64,000 bases of DNA from an uncultured Lachnospiraceae bacterium (GTDB lineage: Bacteria > Bacillota > Clostridia > Lachnospirales > Lachnospiraceae): the NCBI GenBank assembly GCA_902786515.1, contig CADADA010000010.1, positions 62,001 to 126,000 of the forward strand, written 5' to 3'. The notes below the pieces were generated by a model that was given only the letters and a program-made list of their open reading frames with translations, searched no databases and had not been told where the DNA came from. Position 1 is the stretch's first letter, and each line of letters opens with the position of its first letter. Shown here piece by piece: positions 27,993 through 36,850 of the stretch. The translations under genes and the position numbers were made by a program.

Positions 27993-29267
27993 GTGATTAA
28001 GAAAGAGATGATAGCAATGCTACTGGCAGGCGGGCAAGGCAGCAGACTGGGCGTACTGACATCGAAGGTTGCGAAACCGGCAGTGGCCTTTGGAGGAAAG
28101 TATCGTATTATTGATTTCCCGCTAAGTAATTGTATTAATTCAGGTGTGGATACTGTCGGGGTATTAACTCAGTATCAGCCGCTTAGATTAAATGCGCATA
28201 TCGGAATAGGTATTCCATGGGATTTGGACAGGAATATCGGAGGGGTGACGGTTTTGCCACCTTATGAAAAAAATGGAAACAGTGAATGGTATACAGGAAC
28301 AGCAAATGCCATATACCAGAATCTGGATTACATGGAGGCGTATAATCCGGAGTATGTACTGATTTTATCAGGCGATCACATTTACAAGATGGATTATGAA
28401 GTGATGTTAGATTTTCATAAAGCTAACAACGCAGATGTGACGATAGCTACAATGCCTGTGCCTTATGAGGAGGCCAGCAGATTTGGTATAATGCTTACAG
28501 ATGATGAGAACAAAATCGTGGATTTCCAGGAAAAACCTGAACATCCGAAGGGTAATCTGGCATCTATGGGTATCTATATTTTCAGCTGGAAGGTGCTCAA
28601 GGAAGCGTTGATTAAGAAATCAGACCAGAGTAACTGTGATTTTGGAAAACATATCATTCCGTATTGTCATTCTCAGGGCAACAGACTATTCGCGTATGAG
28701 TATAACGGTTACTGGAAAGATGTCGGTACACTTTCTTCCTATTGGGAAGCAAATATGGAACTTATTAATATTATACCGGTATTCAACCTGTATGAAGAGT
28801 TCTGGAGAATTTACACGAAGAGCGATGCACTTCCGCCACAGTATATTTCAGAATATGCACGTGTTGACAGAAGTATCATCGGTGAGGGATCCGATATATA
28901 CGGAGAAGTGTATAATTCAGTTATAGGTGTAGGTGTGACTATAGGCGAAGGCGTAGTTGTACGTGATTCTATTATTATGAAGGATACTGTGATAGGGAAT
29001 GGAAGTCGGATTAACAGGGCAATTATAGCGGAGAATGTTAATATCGGTGAAAATGTGGAAATAGGTATTGGTGATGAGGCACCAAGTAAACTTGACAGTA
29101 AGGTTTATAACGGTGGACTTGCTACGATTGGTGAGTATTCAGTGATTCCTTCTAATGTGAAGATTGGAAAGAATACTGCGATATCAGGCACGACAAATCC
29201 GGGAGATTATCCTAATGGTGTGCTTGGAAGCGGTGAATATATTATTAAGGCAGGTGACGTTGGATGA
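27993..29267 (+). CDS. glgC: glucose-1-phosphate adenylyltransferase, catalytic subunit
   Basis: This enzyme makes ADP-glucose, the glycogen donor, from glucose-1-phosphate and ATP. The 424-residue protein starts at GTG with the GAGGTGA site. It has the nucleotidyltransferase signature [15 protein letters not shown], the GTANAIYQN and [11 protein letters not shown] blocks with the catalytic Asp, and a C-terminal left-handed beta-helix. Its last 4 bases overlap glgD (ATGA). In clostridia GlgC acts with GlgD. Confidence 0.95.
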   Translation: MIKKEMIAMLLAGGQGSRLGVLTSKVAKPAVAFGGKYRIIDFPLSNCINSGVDTVGVLTQYQPLRLNAHIGIGIPWDLDRNIGGVTVLPPYEKNGNSEWYTGTANAIYQNLDYMEAYNPEYVLILSGDHIYKMDYEVMLDFHKANNADVTIATMPVPYEEASRFGIMLTDDENKIVDFQEKPEHPKGNLASMGIYIFSWKVLKEALIKKSDQSNCDFGKHIIPYCHSQGNRLFAYEYNGYWKDVGTLSSYWEANMELINIIPVFNLYEEFWRIYTKSDALPPQYISEYARVDRSIIGEGSDIYGEVYNSVIGVGVTIGEGVVVRDSIIMKDTVIGNGSRINRAIIAENVNIGENVEIGIGDEAPSKLDSKVYNGGLATIGEYSVIPSNVKIGKNTAISGTTNPGDYPNGVLGSGEYIIKAGDVG

Positions 29268-30385
29268 GAGCGATAGGAATTATACTGGCAGGTGGTAATA
29301 ACAACAAGATGAAGGAGCTTTCTAATAAGAGAGCGATATCGGCGATGCCCATAGCAGGAAGTTACAGGAGTATTGATTTTTCGCTTAGTAATATGTCGAA
29401 TTCGCATATTCAGAAAGTAGCGGTACTTACTCAGTACAACGCATTGTCTTTAAATGAACATTTGAGCTCATCAAAGTGGTGGGATTTTGGTAGAAAACAG
29501 GGAGGTTTGTATGTATTTACACCTTCTATTACAGCAGATAACGGTTTCTGGTATCAGGGAACTGCAGATGCGATTTATCAGAATATTTCATTCCTTAAGA
29601 ACAGTCATGAGCCGTATGTTGTTATTGCATCCGGTGATGGTGTATATAAGTTAGATTACAATAAAGTATTGGAATATCATATCGAGAAGAAAGCAGATAT
29701 AACAGTAGTTTACAAGGAGTTTCCGGAGGGGGCTGACGTCAGTCGTTTTGGATGTATCAAGATGAATGAGGACAGCAGAATTACTGAATTCGAAGAAAAA
29801 CCTTTAGTGGCGACATCAAATACAGTATCGACCGGTATATATGTCATAAGGCGAAGACTTCTTATAGAGTTAATTGAAAAATGCGAAGCAGAAGACAGAT
29901 ATGATATTGTAAATGATATTCTTGTAAGATACAAGAACATCAAGAGGATATATGGATACAAGCTGCCTACTTATTGGAGTAATATAGCGACGGTTGAGTC
30001 ATATTTTAAAACGAATATGGATTTCTTAAAGCCGTCAGTAAGAGATTATTTCTTCAAGCAATATCCGGATGTTTATTCAAAGGTGGATGATTTACCGCCG
30101 GCAAAATACAATCCGGGTTCGGCTGTCAAGAACAGTCTTGTAAGTAGTGGTTGTATTATAAATGGAGTTGTAGAAAATTCGGTATTGTTCAAGAAAGCTT
30201 ATATAGGCAATAACTGTACCATTAAGAATTCTATAATTCTGAACAACGTCTATATTGGTGATAACACTTATATAGAAAACTGTATTGTGGAGAGCCACGA
30301 CACAATACGTGCCAATACGACTCACGTTGGTTCAAACGGTGAAATAAAAATCGTATTGGAAAGAAATGAAAGATTTAATTTATAA
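29264..30385 (+). CDS. glgD: glucose-1-phosphate adenylyltransferase regulatory-type subunit GlgD
   Basis: A 373-residue paralogue of GlgC. The catalytic G-rich loop is altered ([11 protein letters not shown] instead of AGGQGSRLG) and the usual SGDH is replaced by [11 protein letters not shown], as in other GlgD proteins, which support or modulate the catalytic subunit. The C-terminal hexapeptide-repeat region is intact. The ATGA overlap with glgC indicates coupled translation and a joint complex. spoVG follows after about 30 bases in the same direction. Confidence 0.92.
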   Translation: MRAIGIILAGGNNNKMKELSNKRAISAMPIAGSYRSIDFSLSNMSNSHIQKVAVLTQYNALSLNEHLSSSKWWDFGRKQGGLYVFTPSITADNGFWYQGTADAIYQNISFLKNSHEPYVVIASGDGVYKLDYNKVLEYHIEKKADITVVYKEFPEGADVSRFGCIKMNEDSRITEFEEKPLVATSNTVSTGIYVIRRRLLIELIEKCEAEDRYDIVNDILVRYKNIKRIYGYKLPTYWSNIATVESYFKTNMDFLKPSVRDYFFKQYPDVYSKVDDLPPAKYNPGSAVKNSLVSSGCIINGVVENSVLFKKAYIGNNCTIKNSIILNNVYIGDNTYIENCIVESHDTIRANTTHVGSNGEIKIVLERNERFNL

Positions 30386-30416
30386 TGTTTCAAGCTTGGA
30401 AGGGAGACACATGCCA

Positions 30417-30704
30417 ATGGAAATAACGGACATAAGAGTGAGAAAGATTGCCAGAGAGGGCAAAATGAAAGCGGTGATATCGATAACATTTGATAACGCA
30501 TTCGTAGTACATGATATTAAAGTTATCGAGGGAGAAAAAGGATTGTTCATAGCAATGCCTAGCAGAAAAGCATCTGATGGGGAATATAGGGATATTGCAC
30601 ACCCTATCAATTCTGAAACGAGAGATCATATTCAGAAATTGATATTAGAGGAATATGAAAAAGCTTCAGAACTCGAAGACGTGGCTACAGAAGATGAAGC
30701 ATAG
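30417..30704 (+). CDS. spoVG: SpoVG, septation/sporulation RNA-binding regulator
   Basis: A small conserved Firmicute protein of 95 residues that binds nucleic acid and affects septation, sporulation and virulence genes. The whole family pattern is visible: [57 protein letters not shown]. The ribosome site GGAAGGGAG (30398-30406) fits the ATG at 30417 (MEITD, as in Bacillus) or the ATG at 30411. It is the third gene behind glgC-glgD. In Bacillus spoVG lies near pth and mfd, and here pth-mfd also follow immediately, so the order is partly kept. Confidence 0.93.
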   Translation: MEITDIRVRKIAREGKMKAVISITFDNAFVVHDIKVIEGEKGLFIAMPSRKASDGEYRDIAHPINSETRDHIQKLILEEYEKASELEDVATEDEA

Positions 30705-30720
30705 GGATCGCTTAGAGCGT

Positions 30721-30770
30721 AAAAGGATGAATGGCATTTCCATGTTAGTGGAGATGCCATTCATCCTTTT
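30721..30770. terminator. very stable intrinsic terminator after spoVG
   Basis: A 17-base perfect stem (AAAAGGATGAATGGCAT with its complement at 30754-30770) continues inward with 6 further pairs including two G-T pairs, leaving a GTTA loop. It ends in TTTT. The A-rich opposite arm makes it work both ways. Confidence 0.85.
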
Positions 30771-30788
30771 GTGTAACGACATGTAAAC

Positions 30789-30817
30789 TTGACAAAAACA
30801 CAGATATTTAATATGAT
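30789..30817 (+). promoter_or_regulatory. sigma-A-type promoter for pth-mfd
   Basis: Perfect TTGACA, 17 bases, TATGAT, ending 33 bases before the pth start. Confidence 0.75.
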
Positions 30818-30850
30818 TTACAAAGTTGTATGAAAGGAGCGGGAAATAGA

Positions 30851-31411
30851 ATGTATATCATAGCAGGTTTGGGAAATCCTTCAAAAAAATATTCAGGAAC
30901 GAGACATAATATGGGGTTTGATGCAATAGATAATATAGCGGAACGTAATGATATAGAAGTAAAACAAAAGAAATTCAAGGCAATGTGTGGCAAAGGAATG
31001 ATTCAGGGAGAAAAGGTATTGCTTTTAAAACCTGAGACATTTATGAATTTAAGCGGGGAATCCATAAGAGAAGCGGTGGACTTTTATGAAGTTGACCCGG
31101 AATCACATTTGATAGTTATTTATGACGACATCAGTCTGGATCCCGGTAAATTAAGGATAAGAGCCAAAGGGTCTGCGGGCGGACATAATGGCATGAAAAG
31201 CATTATCTCACATTTAAGAACGGAAAAATTTAAGAGAATAAAAATAGGTGTGGGCGAAAAACCACTCGGGATGGATTTGGCAGATTATGTATTAGGCAGA
31301 TTTGGAAGAATAGAAAGAATAACCGTTGATAAAGGAATAGATGATGCTGCAAGAGCTGTTGAAGTGATAATTGCCGAAGGAATTGACAAGGCAATGAATT
31401 TATTTAATTAA
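30851..31411 (+). CDS. pth: peptidyl-tRNA hydrolase
   Basis: This enzyme recycles peptidyl-tRNA released from stalled ribosomes. The 186-residue protein has the family motifs GLGNPSKKYSGTRHNMGF (catalytic His in TRHNMGF), LLKPETFMNLSGES, VIYDDISLDPGKLRIR and GSAGGHNGMKSI. The ATG at 30851 is chosen from its AAAGGAG site; an in-frame ATG at 30830 precedes it without one. It is followed by mfd after 17 bases, an arrangement conserved in many Firmicutes. Confidence 0.95.
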   Translation: MYIIAGLGNPSKKYSGTRHNMGFDAIDNIAERNDIEVKQKKFKAMCGKGMIQGEKVLLLKPETFMNLSGESIREAVDFYEVDPESHLIVIYDDISLDPGKLRIRAKGSAGGHNGMKSIISHLRTEKFKRIKIGVGEKPLGMDLADYVLGRFGRIERITVDKGIDDAARAVEVIIAEGIDKAMNLFN

Positions 31412-31428
31412 TGAAAGGCCGGATAATC

Positions 31429-34400
31429 ATGCGTACACTATTAGAACCATTAAAAGATTATAGTCCGTTTAAGGAAATAGAATACAATATAGAGAAGAAG
31501 AAGTTTCCGTTACATATATCGGGTTGTGCGGATTCGCAGCTTGTTCATCTGATGCATGCTGTGAGAAAAAATACTGCCTACAGAAATATGGTTATAGTTA
31601 CATCTGATGAACAAAAAGCGAAAAACATAGTTGATGACTATAAGATGTATGATAAGAATGTCATGTACTATCCGGCTAAGGATTTGATGTTTTTCAGTGC
31701 GGATATACATGGAAATCTTATTCTGAATGAGAGACTGAATTTTATAAAATGCCTGTTAGAGGGAGAAAATGTTACGCTTGTAACCACTATGGAAGGAATG
31801 TATGACAGGCTTCTGCCGATTGAAAGTTATCGTAATAATATACTGGAGTTTCAGGTTGGAGATATTGTAAATCTCGAAAAAATACAGAGGCAGCTTGTGA
31901 AGCTGGGTTATCAGAGAACCGGTCAGGTAGACATGACCGGTCAGTTTTCTGTGCGAGGAAGTATTCTGGATATATTTCCGCTTACGGATGATGTGCCGGT
32001 AAGAATTGACCTTTGGGATGATGAAATCGATTCTATCAAAAATTTTGATGTAGAAAGCCAGCGTTCTATAGAAAATATGGAATCTGTAAAAATATATCCT
32101 GCCACGGAATATATTATTGACAGTGAACAGTTAGAAGAGGGAATAAGAAAAATCAAAAAGGAATGCGAGACGTTTTCGGGAAAACTGCGAAAGGAAATGA
32201 AGACTGAAGAGGCATACAGGATAGATGGAATAGTAAGTGAATTTATAGAACAGATTACAGAATATGGCGGTCAGGGTGCCATAGACAGTTTTATAACCTA
32301 TTTAAGTGATGATACTGTTCAGGTGCTCGATTATTTTGATTTCCGGGATACTCTGGTAATATATGACGAGCCTAAGAGGATACTTGAAAAGTCGGAAGCG
32401 ATGGAAAAAGAATTTTCTGAAAATATGATACACCGCCTTGAAAAGGGTTATATTATGCCGGGTCAGGTTAAACTGCGTTATTCATATAAAGATGTATTGC
32501 ATAAAATCTGTAATGCTAATACCATTATCACTACAACGCTTGAACAGAAATTTAATGAAATAAAGGTTAAAGACAGTATACATGTGGATGCCAGAAACAT
32601 AAACTCTTACAATAACAGTTTTGAACTTCTGGTTAAAGATTTGAAAAATTACAAGAAAAACGGATATAAAGTGGTGATACTTACTGCCTCTAAAACCAGA
32701 GCATCAAGACTTGCGGATGACATCAGAGGATATGACATAGAAGCATTTTACAGTGATGACATGGAAAGAGAGCTGAAAAAGGGCGAGATTATGGTTACGG
32801 TTGGAAGTATACACAAAGGCTTTGAATATCCGTATCTTAAGTATGTTGTTATATCGCAGTCAGACATTTTCGGGAAGGAACGTAAGAAAAAAACTAAAAA
32901 GAGAAATAAGTATTCAGGAGAAAAAATTGCAGGTTTTTCAGACCTCAAAGTTGGCGATTACATTGTCCATGAAAACCACGGAATGGGAATTTACCGTGGC
33001 ATAGAAAAGATTGAGGTGGATAAAATTGCCAAAGATTATATAAAGATAGAGTACGCAAATGGAGGAAATCTGTATATTCTTGCCACTCAGCTTGATATGA
33101 TACAGAAGTATTCCGGAGCGGATGGCAGAAAACCGAAGCTTAACAAACTCGGAACTGCTGAGTGGAATAAGACGAAGACAAGGGTGCGTGGTGCCGTAAA
33201 AGATATGGCAGAGGAATTAGTGCGCCTGTATTCTGTAAGACAGCAAAAGGAAGGCTACGAATACGGACCGGACACAGTATGGCAGAATGAATTTGAGGAA
33301 ATGTTTCCATATGAGGAGACAGATGACCAGCTTGATGCTATACAGGAAACTAAAAAAGATATGGAAAGCAAAAAGATAATGGACAGACTGATATGCGGAG
33401 ATGTCGGCTTTGGAAAGACGGAGGTTGCAATCCGTGCGGCATTCAAAGCAGTTCAGGATGGAAAACAGGTAGCATTTTTAGTGCCTACCACTATACTTGC
33501 CCAGCAACATTACAATACGTTTTCAGCACGAATGAAAGACTTTGCGGTAAATGTTGAGCTGTTATCAAGATTTAGAACACCCGCTCAGCAGAAACAGACC
33601 ATAACACGCTTAGAAAAGGGTATGACTGATATTGTGATTGGAACTCACAGGATTTTATCAAAAGATATAAAATTTAAGGATTTAGGACTTCTTATAATTG
33701 ATGAAGAGCAGAGATTTGGTGTGGCACACAAAGAAAAGATAAAGCAGTTGAAAAACAATATAGACGTTCTTGCACTCTCGGCAACTCCGATTCCGAGAAC
33801 TCTTCATATGAGTCTTGTCGGCATAAGAGATATGAGCGTGCTTGAAGAACCACCGGTTGACAGACTTCCTATACAGACATATATCATGGAATATGATGAT
33901 GAGATGGTGAGAGAGGCCATTAACAGGGAACTTGCAAGAGACGGACAGGTTTATTATGTGTATAACAGGGTAAATAATATTGATGAGATTGCGTCGCATA
34001 TTTCAAAACTCGTTCCTGATGCAAATGTTGCGTTCGCACACGGCCAGATGAGTGAGAGAACCCTTGAAAAAATCATGCTTGAATTTATTGAAGGTGAGAT
34101 AGACGTGCTTGTTGCCACTACGATTATTGAAACGGGACTCGACATTTCAAATGTAAATACGATGATTATTCATGATGCGGACCAAATGGGATTATCACAG
34201 TTATACCAGCTGAGGGGAAGGGTCGGACGTTCAAACAGAACGTCATATGCATTTCTGATGTACAGGAGAAATAAGGTGCTGCGTGAAGTTGCGGAAAAAA
34301 GACTTAAGGCAATCAGGGAATTTACAGAGCTTGGTTCGGGCATCAAAATAGCCATGAAGGATTTGGAGATACGCGGAGCAGGAAATGTTCTTGGAGCCGA

Positions 34401-34959
34401 GCAGCACGGACACATGGAGGCTGTAGGATACGATTTGTACTGTAAAATGCTAAATGAAGCCGTAAGGCTGCTCAAAGGAGAAAAAGAGCAGGAAGATTTT
34501 GAGACAACAATTGACATGAATATAGATGCGTTTATTCCGGCCGGGTACATTAAAAATGAAGCACAGAAATTAAGTGTATATAAACGTATCGCTGCGATTG
34601 ACACTGAAGAAGAGTGTGAGGATATGCAGGATGAGCTTATGGACAGATACGGGGATATGCCGAAAGCGGTAAACAATCTTTTAGATGTGGCACTGATTAA
34701 GTCGATGGCGCATAAGGCCTATATAACGGATGTATCAGTGGTTGGAAACAAACTTAAAATGCAGATGCTGAATACAGAAGCCATTTCACCCGTGAAAATA
34801 CCGGAATTAGTTGAAATGTACAAACCAAAGTTGAAATTTGTGACAGGCGAAAATCCGTTATTTGAATATGAAATGCAAAGCCCGATAAAAAATGTCAGTG
34901 AGTTCAGAAAAAATTTCACTCAATTAGTGGAAAGCTTTATAGAAAAGTTAATCGTGTAA
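31429..34959 (+). CDS. mfd: transcription-repair coupling factor
   Basis: An ATP-dependent translocase that removes stalled RNA polymerase and recruits UvrA to damaged template strands. The 1176 residues show the UvrB-like N-terminal module, the RNA-polymerase-interaction domain (KVGDYIVHENHGMGIYRGI), the RecG-like helicase with Walker A GDVGFGKTEVA, DEEQ box and GRVGRS motif VI, and the C-terminal TRCF domain. The length is typical. The start ATG at 31429 is preferred over 31411, which overlaps the pth stop. It works with uvrB and uvrA found near the right end of the window. Confidence 0.95.
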   Translation: MRTLLEPLKDYSPFKEIEYNIEKKKFPLHISGCADSQLVHLMHAVRKNTAYRNMVIVTSDEQKAKNIVDDYKMYDKNVMYYPAKDLMFFSADIHGNLILNERLNFIKCLLEGENVTLVTTMEGMYDRLLPIESYRNNILEFQVGDIVNLEKIQRQLVKLGYQRTGQVDMTGQFSVRGSILDIFPLTDDVPVRIDLWDDEIDSIKNFDVESQRSIENMESVKIYPATEYIIDSEQLEEGIRKIKKECETFSGKLRKEMKTEEAYRIDGIVSEFIEQITEYGGQGAIDSFITYLSDDTVQVLDYFDFRDTLVIYDEPKRILEKSEAMEKEFSENMIHRLEKGYIMPGQVKLRYSYKDVLHKICNANTIITTTLEQKFNEIKVKDSIHVDARNINSYNNSFELLVKDLKNYKKNGYKVVILTASKTRASRLADDIRGYDIEAFYSDDMERELKKGEIMVTVGSIHKGFEYPYLKYVVISQSDIFGKERKKKTKKRNKYSGEKIAGFSDLKVGDYIVHENHGMGIYRGIEKIEVDKIAKDYIKIEYANGGNLYILATQLDMIQKYSGADGRKPKLNKLGTAEWNKTKTRVRGAVKDMAEELVRLYSVRQQKEGYEYGPDTVWQNEFEEMFPYEETDDQLDAIQETKKDMESKKIMDRLICGDVGFGKTEVAIRAAFKAVQDGKQVAFLVPTTILAQQHYNTFSARMKDFAVNVELLSRFRTPAQQKQTITRLEKGMTDIVIGTHRILSKDIKFKDLGLLIIDEEQRFGVAHKEKIKQLKNNIDVLALSATPIPRTLHMSLVGIRDMSVLEEPPVDRLPIQTYIMEYDDEMVREAINRELARDGQVYYVYNRVNNIDEIASHISKLVPDANVAFAHGQMSERTLEKIMLEFIEGEIDVLVATTIIETGLDISNVNTMIIHDADQMGLSQLYQLRGRVGRSNRTSYAFLMYRRNKVLREVAEKRLKAIREFTELGSGIKIAMKDLEIRGAGNVLGAEQHGHMEAVGYDLYCKMLNEAVRLLKGEKEQEDFETTIDMNIDAFIPAGYIKNEAQKLSVYKRIAAIDTEEECEDMQDELMDRYGDMPKAVNNLLDVALIKSMAHKAYITDVSVVGNKLKMQMLNTEAISPVKIPELVEMYKPKLKFVTGENPLFEYEMQSPIKNVSEFRKNFTQLVESFIEKLIV

Positions 34960-34982
34960 TTATATAGAATGGGGGAGATGAA

Positions 34983-35153
34983 ATGAAGGTAAAGCGGTAT
35001 ATTATCATGGACAGAGGAGCAGATAATGAGAAAATAACGGAGATTGATAAGATGAGTAACGAAGAGAAAAAAGAACTGGCCGTAAAACTGCAGGTTCAGG
35101 CAGCAGGGGAGAGTTATGAACAAATAAATGCCAGTACATCGAATAATAAATAA
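34983..35153 (+). CDS. 56-residue small protein of unknown function
   Basis: A short gene directly behind mfd, 23 bases after its stop, with a strong GGGGGAG ribosome site and an ATG at 34983. The product starts MKVKRYIIMDRG, is hydrophilic and charged with a helical middle (MSNEEKKELAVKLQ), and ends in a Ser/Asn-rich tail. It has no membrane segment, signal peptide or Cys. I do not recognise the family. The operon position suggests co-expression with pth and mfd. Its end is only 30 bases from the broken cotJC remnant on the other strand, and no terminator separates them. Confidence 0.7.
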   Translation: MKVKRYIIMDRGADNEKITEIDKMSNEEKKELAVKLQVQAAGESYEQINASTSNNK

Positions 35154-35183
35154 ATTTTTACTATGCTGGTATCCCTTAACTCG

Positions 35184-35282
35184 TTACGGTCCACCGTACT
35201 GGCTTATAATAATCTGAGCATATTTTGCATTCGGTTTCTTGATATTTACGGGATATTGCAATCTTTTTTCATAACTCCACAT
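35184..35282 (-). pseudogene. cotJC: truncated cotJC (manganese-catalase-like spore coat protein)
   Basis: It begins 1 base after the cotJB stop with an ATG and reads MWSYEKRLQYPV, continuing to QYGGP, which is the conserved N-terminus of CotJC. A TAA stops it after 32 codons; in the shifted frame an E-L pair of the next expected motif is still visible. The family protein is about 190-200 residues and holds the manganese ligands later, so none remain. The following sequence is the 56-residue gene on the other strand. The 3' part appears deleted, so only a remnant is left. Confidence 0.8.
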
Positions 35283-35283
35283 A

Positions 35284-35544
35284 TTATACACCTCCGTTCC
35301 AAGGTAAAGGACAACTGTTCCAGTTCCATCCGCCGGATGTGTTAAGCTCGTATTGGGTGACAGGGCCGTATTTAGATGTATAATCTCTTACTGCCCTGTT
35401 TCTAAGCTGCATTGTTCTTTCGAAATACTCTAGTGCATCGCGGTCATCAGGATGTGTATCTAGAAATAATCTTGTGTCATCTAATGCGAAACTTAATTTG
35501 TCGATGAGACGCATAAGCTCATATTGATTATTACATCCGGGCAT
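35284..35544 (-). CDS. cotJB: spore coat protein CotJB
   Basis: An 86-residue coat or spore-inner-coat protein made in the mother cell. The CotJB core is clear: LIDKLSFALDDTRLFLDTHPDDRDALEYF with the conserved THP motif, then a YGPVT segment. The C-terminus carries a Trp-rich tail (GGWNWNSCPLPW). The start codon shares one base with the cotJA stop (TAATG), so the two are translationally coupled. In other spore formers cotJA-cotJB-cotJC form one mother-cell operon; here the third gene is broken. Confidence 0.88.
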   Translation of the reverse strand: MPGCNNQYELMRLIDKLSFALDDTRLFLDTHPDDRDALEYFERTMQLRNRAVRDYTSKYGPVTQYELNTSGGWNWNSCPLPWNGGV

Positions 35545-35756
35545 TATCTTAAGCCTCCTTCAAAAGGTTGATTCAATCTGCGGAAAATAGTTCCGCATAC
35601 AAAAGCTTTATCAATTTCATACAGGTCTTCCCAGTGCTGACGGGGAACATAAGCCATCGCAAGCGGCTTTTGATGACTATTATCCATATTTGAAATGATG
35701 CGCATATTTGGATTCTGGTTGCAATTTCTGCAGTTGGAATAACAATTGTATGCCAT
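35544..35756 (-). CDS. cotJA: spore coat protein CotJA
   Basis: A 70-residue protein. The CotJA signature lies in its second half: AMAYVPRQHWEDLYEIDKAF followed by GTIFRRLNQPFEGG, as in CotJA homologues (W-x-x-x-Y, GT-F--L--PF). The first 20 residues are Cys/Asn-rich (NCYSNCRNCNQN). The frame is open to 35855, but the ATG at 35756 with the TTAGGAGA site 7 bases upstream is the correct start. It overlaps cotJB by one base. Confidence 0.86.
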   Translation of the reverse strand: MAYNCYSNCRNCNQNPNMRIISNMDNSHQKPLAMAYVPRQHWEDLYEIDKAFVCGTIFRRLNQPFEGGLR

Positions 35757-35784
35757 ATAACAGTCTCCTAAACTTCGTTTTAGG

Positions 35785-35813
35785 ATAGTATATTCATCAG
35801 ATAAAAATGTGTT
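35785..35813 (-). promoter_or_regulatory. possible sporulation (sigma-E-like) promoter for cotJAB
   Basis: The minus strand shows TATACTAT as a -10, resembling the CATACxxT type, about 29 bases upstream of cotJA, with ACACATT about 14 bases further up. The cotJ operon is sigma-E-dependent in Bacillus; the match here is loose. Confidence 0.35.
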
Positions 35814-35848
35814 AATGAAGAATAATTCTAAGTAAATATAAAAAATTG

Positions 35849-35877
35849 TTTTCAATCAATAAAAAATAGGTTATAAT
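35849..35877 (+). promoter_or_regulatory. sigma-A-type promoter for fba
   Basis: TTTTCA, 17 bases, perfect TATAAT, ending 39 bases before the fba start. Confidence 0.6.
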
Positions 35878-35916
35878 AAATGTTGAAAATTTTCACGAAT
35901 ATACGGAGGTAAAAAA

Positions 35917-36780
35917 ATGTTAGTTTCAGCAAAAGAAATGTTAACAAAGGCAAAAGCAGGAAAGTATGCTGTTGGACAGTTTAACATCAACAATCTCGAA
36001 TGGACAAAGTCAATCTTATTGACAGCTCAGGAATTAAATTCTCCTGTAATTCTCGGTGTTTCAGAGGGTGCAGGAAAATATATGACAGGATATAAGACAG
36101 TAGTTGGTATGGTAAACGGAATGTTAGAAGAATTAAACATTACTGTTCCTGTTGCATTACATCTTGATCACGGAAGCTATGAAGGATGTTTGAAATGTGT
36201 AGAAGCAGGCTTTTCTTCAATCATGTTTGACGGTTCACACTATCCGATCGATGAGAACATCGAGAAGACAAAAGAACTCGTTAAGATTGCAAACGAAAAG
36301 GGAATGTCTATCGAAGCTGAAGTAGGTTCTATCGGTGGAGAAGAAGACGGCGTTATCGGAAGAGGCGAGTGCGCAGATCCTAATGAATGTAAACAGATCG
36401 CTGATTTGGGAGTTACAATGCTTGCAGCAGGTATCGGTAACATCCATGGAAAATATCCTGATAACTGGGAAGGTTTAAGTTTTGAGACACTTGATGCCAT
36501 CCAGCAGCTTACAGGAGATATGCCATTAGTACTTCATGGTGGAACAGGAATTCCTGAAGACATGATTAAGAAGGCGATTTCTCTTGGAGTAGCCAAGATT
36601 AATGTTAATACAGAATGCCAGCTTGCATTTGCTGAAGCTACAAGAAAATATATCGAAGATAAGAAAGATCTTGAAGGCAAGGGATTTGATCCACGTAAAC
36701 TTCTTGCTCCTGGTGCAGAAGCTATTAAAGCAACTGTAAAAGAGAAGATGGAATTATTTGGCTCAGTAGGAAAAGCATAA
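35917..36780 (+). CDS. fba: fructose-bisphosphate aldolase, class II
   Basis: A zinc-dependent glycolytic aldolase that splits fructose-1,6-bisphosphate. The 287-residue protein has the zinc and substrate motifs LHLDHGSYEGCLKCVEAGFSS (catalytic Asp and ligand His), EAEVGSIGGEEDG, GNIHGKYP (ligand His), and VLHGGTGIPEDMIKKAI (ligand His and phosphate loop), then VNVNTE-like INVNTECQ. Codon use is strongly biased compared with its neighbours, as expected for a highly expressed gene, and the CGGAGG site is strong. A terminator follows. Confidence 0.95.
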   Translation: MLVSAKEMLTKAKAGKYAVGQFNINNLEWTKSILLTAQELNSPVILGVSEGAGKYMTGYKTVVGMVNGMLEELNITVPVALHLDHGSYEGCLKCVEAGFSSIMFDGSHYPIDENIEKTKELVKIANEKGMSIEAEVGSIGGEEDGVIGRGECADPNECKQIADLGVTMLAAGIGNIHGKYPDNWEGLSFETLDAIQQLTGDMPLVLHGGTGIPEDMIKKAISLGVAKINVNTECQLAFAEATRKYIEDKKDLEGKGFDPRKLLAPGAEAIKATVKEKMELFGSVGKA

Positions 36781-36801
36781 GTCCTGTATTTTTGGAATAC
36801 G

Positions 36802-36828
36802 AAACCCGATGTTTTGCATCGGGTTTTT
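36802..36828 (+). terminator. intrinsic terminator after fba
   Basis: AAACCCGATG pairs perfectly with CATCGGGTTT around a TTTTG loop, followed by a T run. It separates fba from the sortase gene, whose GGAGG site is 14 bases later. Confidence 0.85.
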
Positions 36829-36850
36829 CAATAAGCATTTGGAGGCAGCG

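Noticed and set aside
34170..34676. 168-codon minus-strand ORF inside mfd
   Set aside because: It lies wholly opposite conserved helicase motifs of mfd, has no ribosome site and gives a Ser-rich composition typical of antisense frames.
35163..35345. Plus-strand ORF of 60 codons between the 56-residue gene and cotJ
   Set aside because: It has no ribosome site and is the complement of the cotJC remnant and cotJB end.
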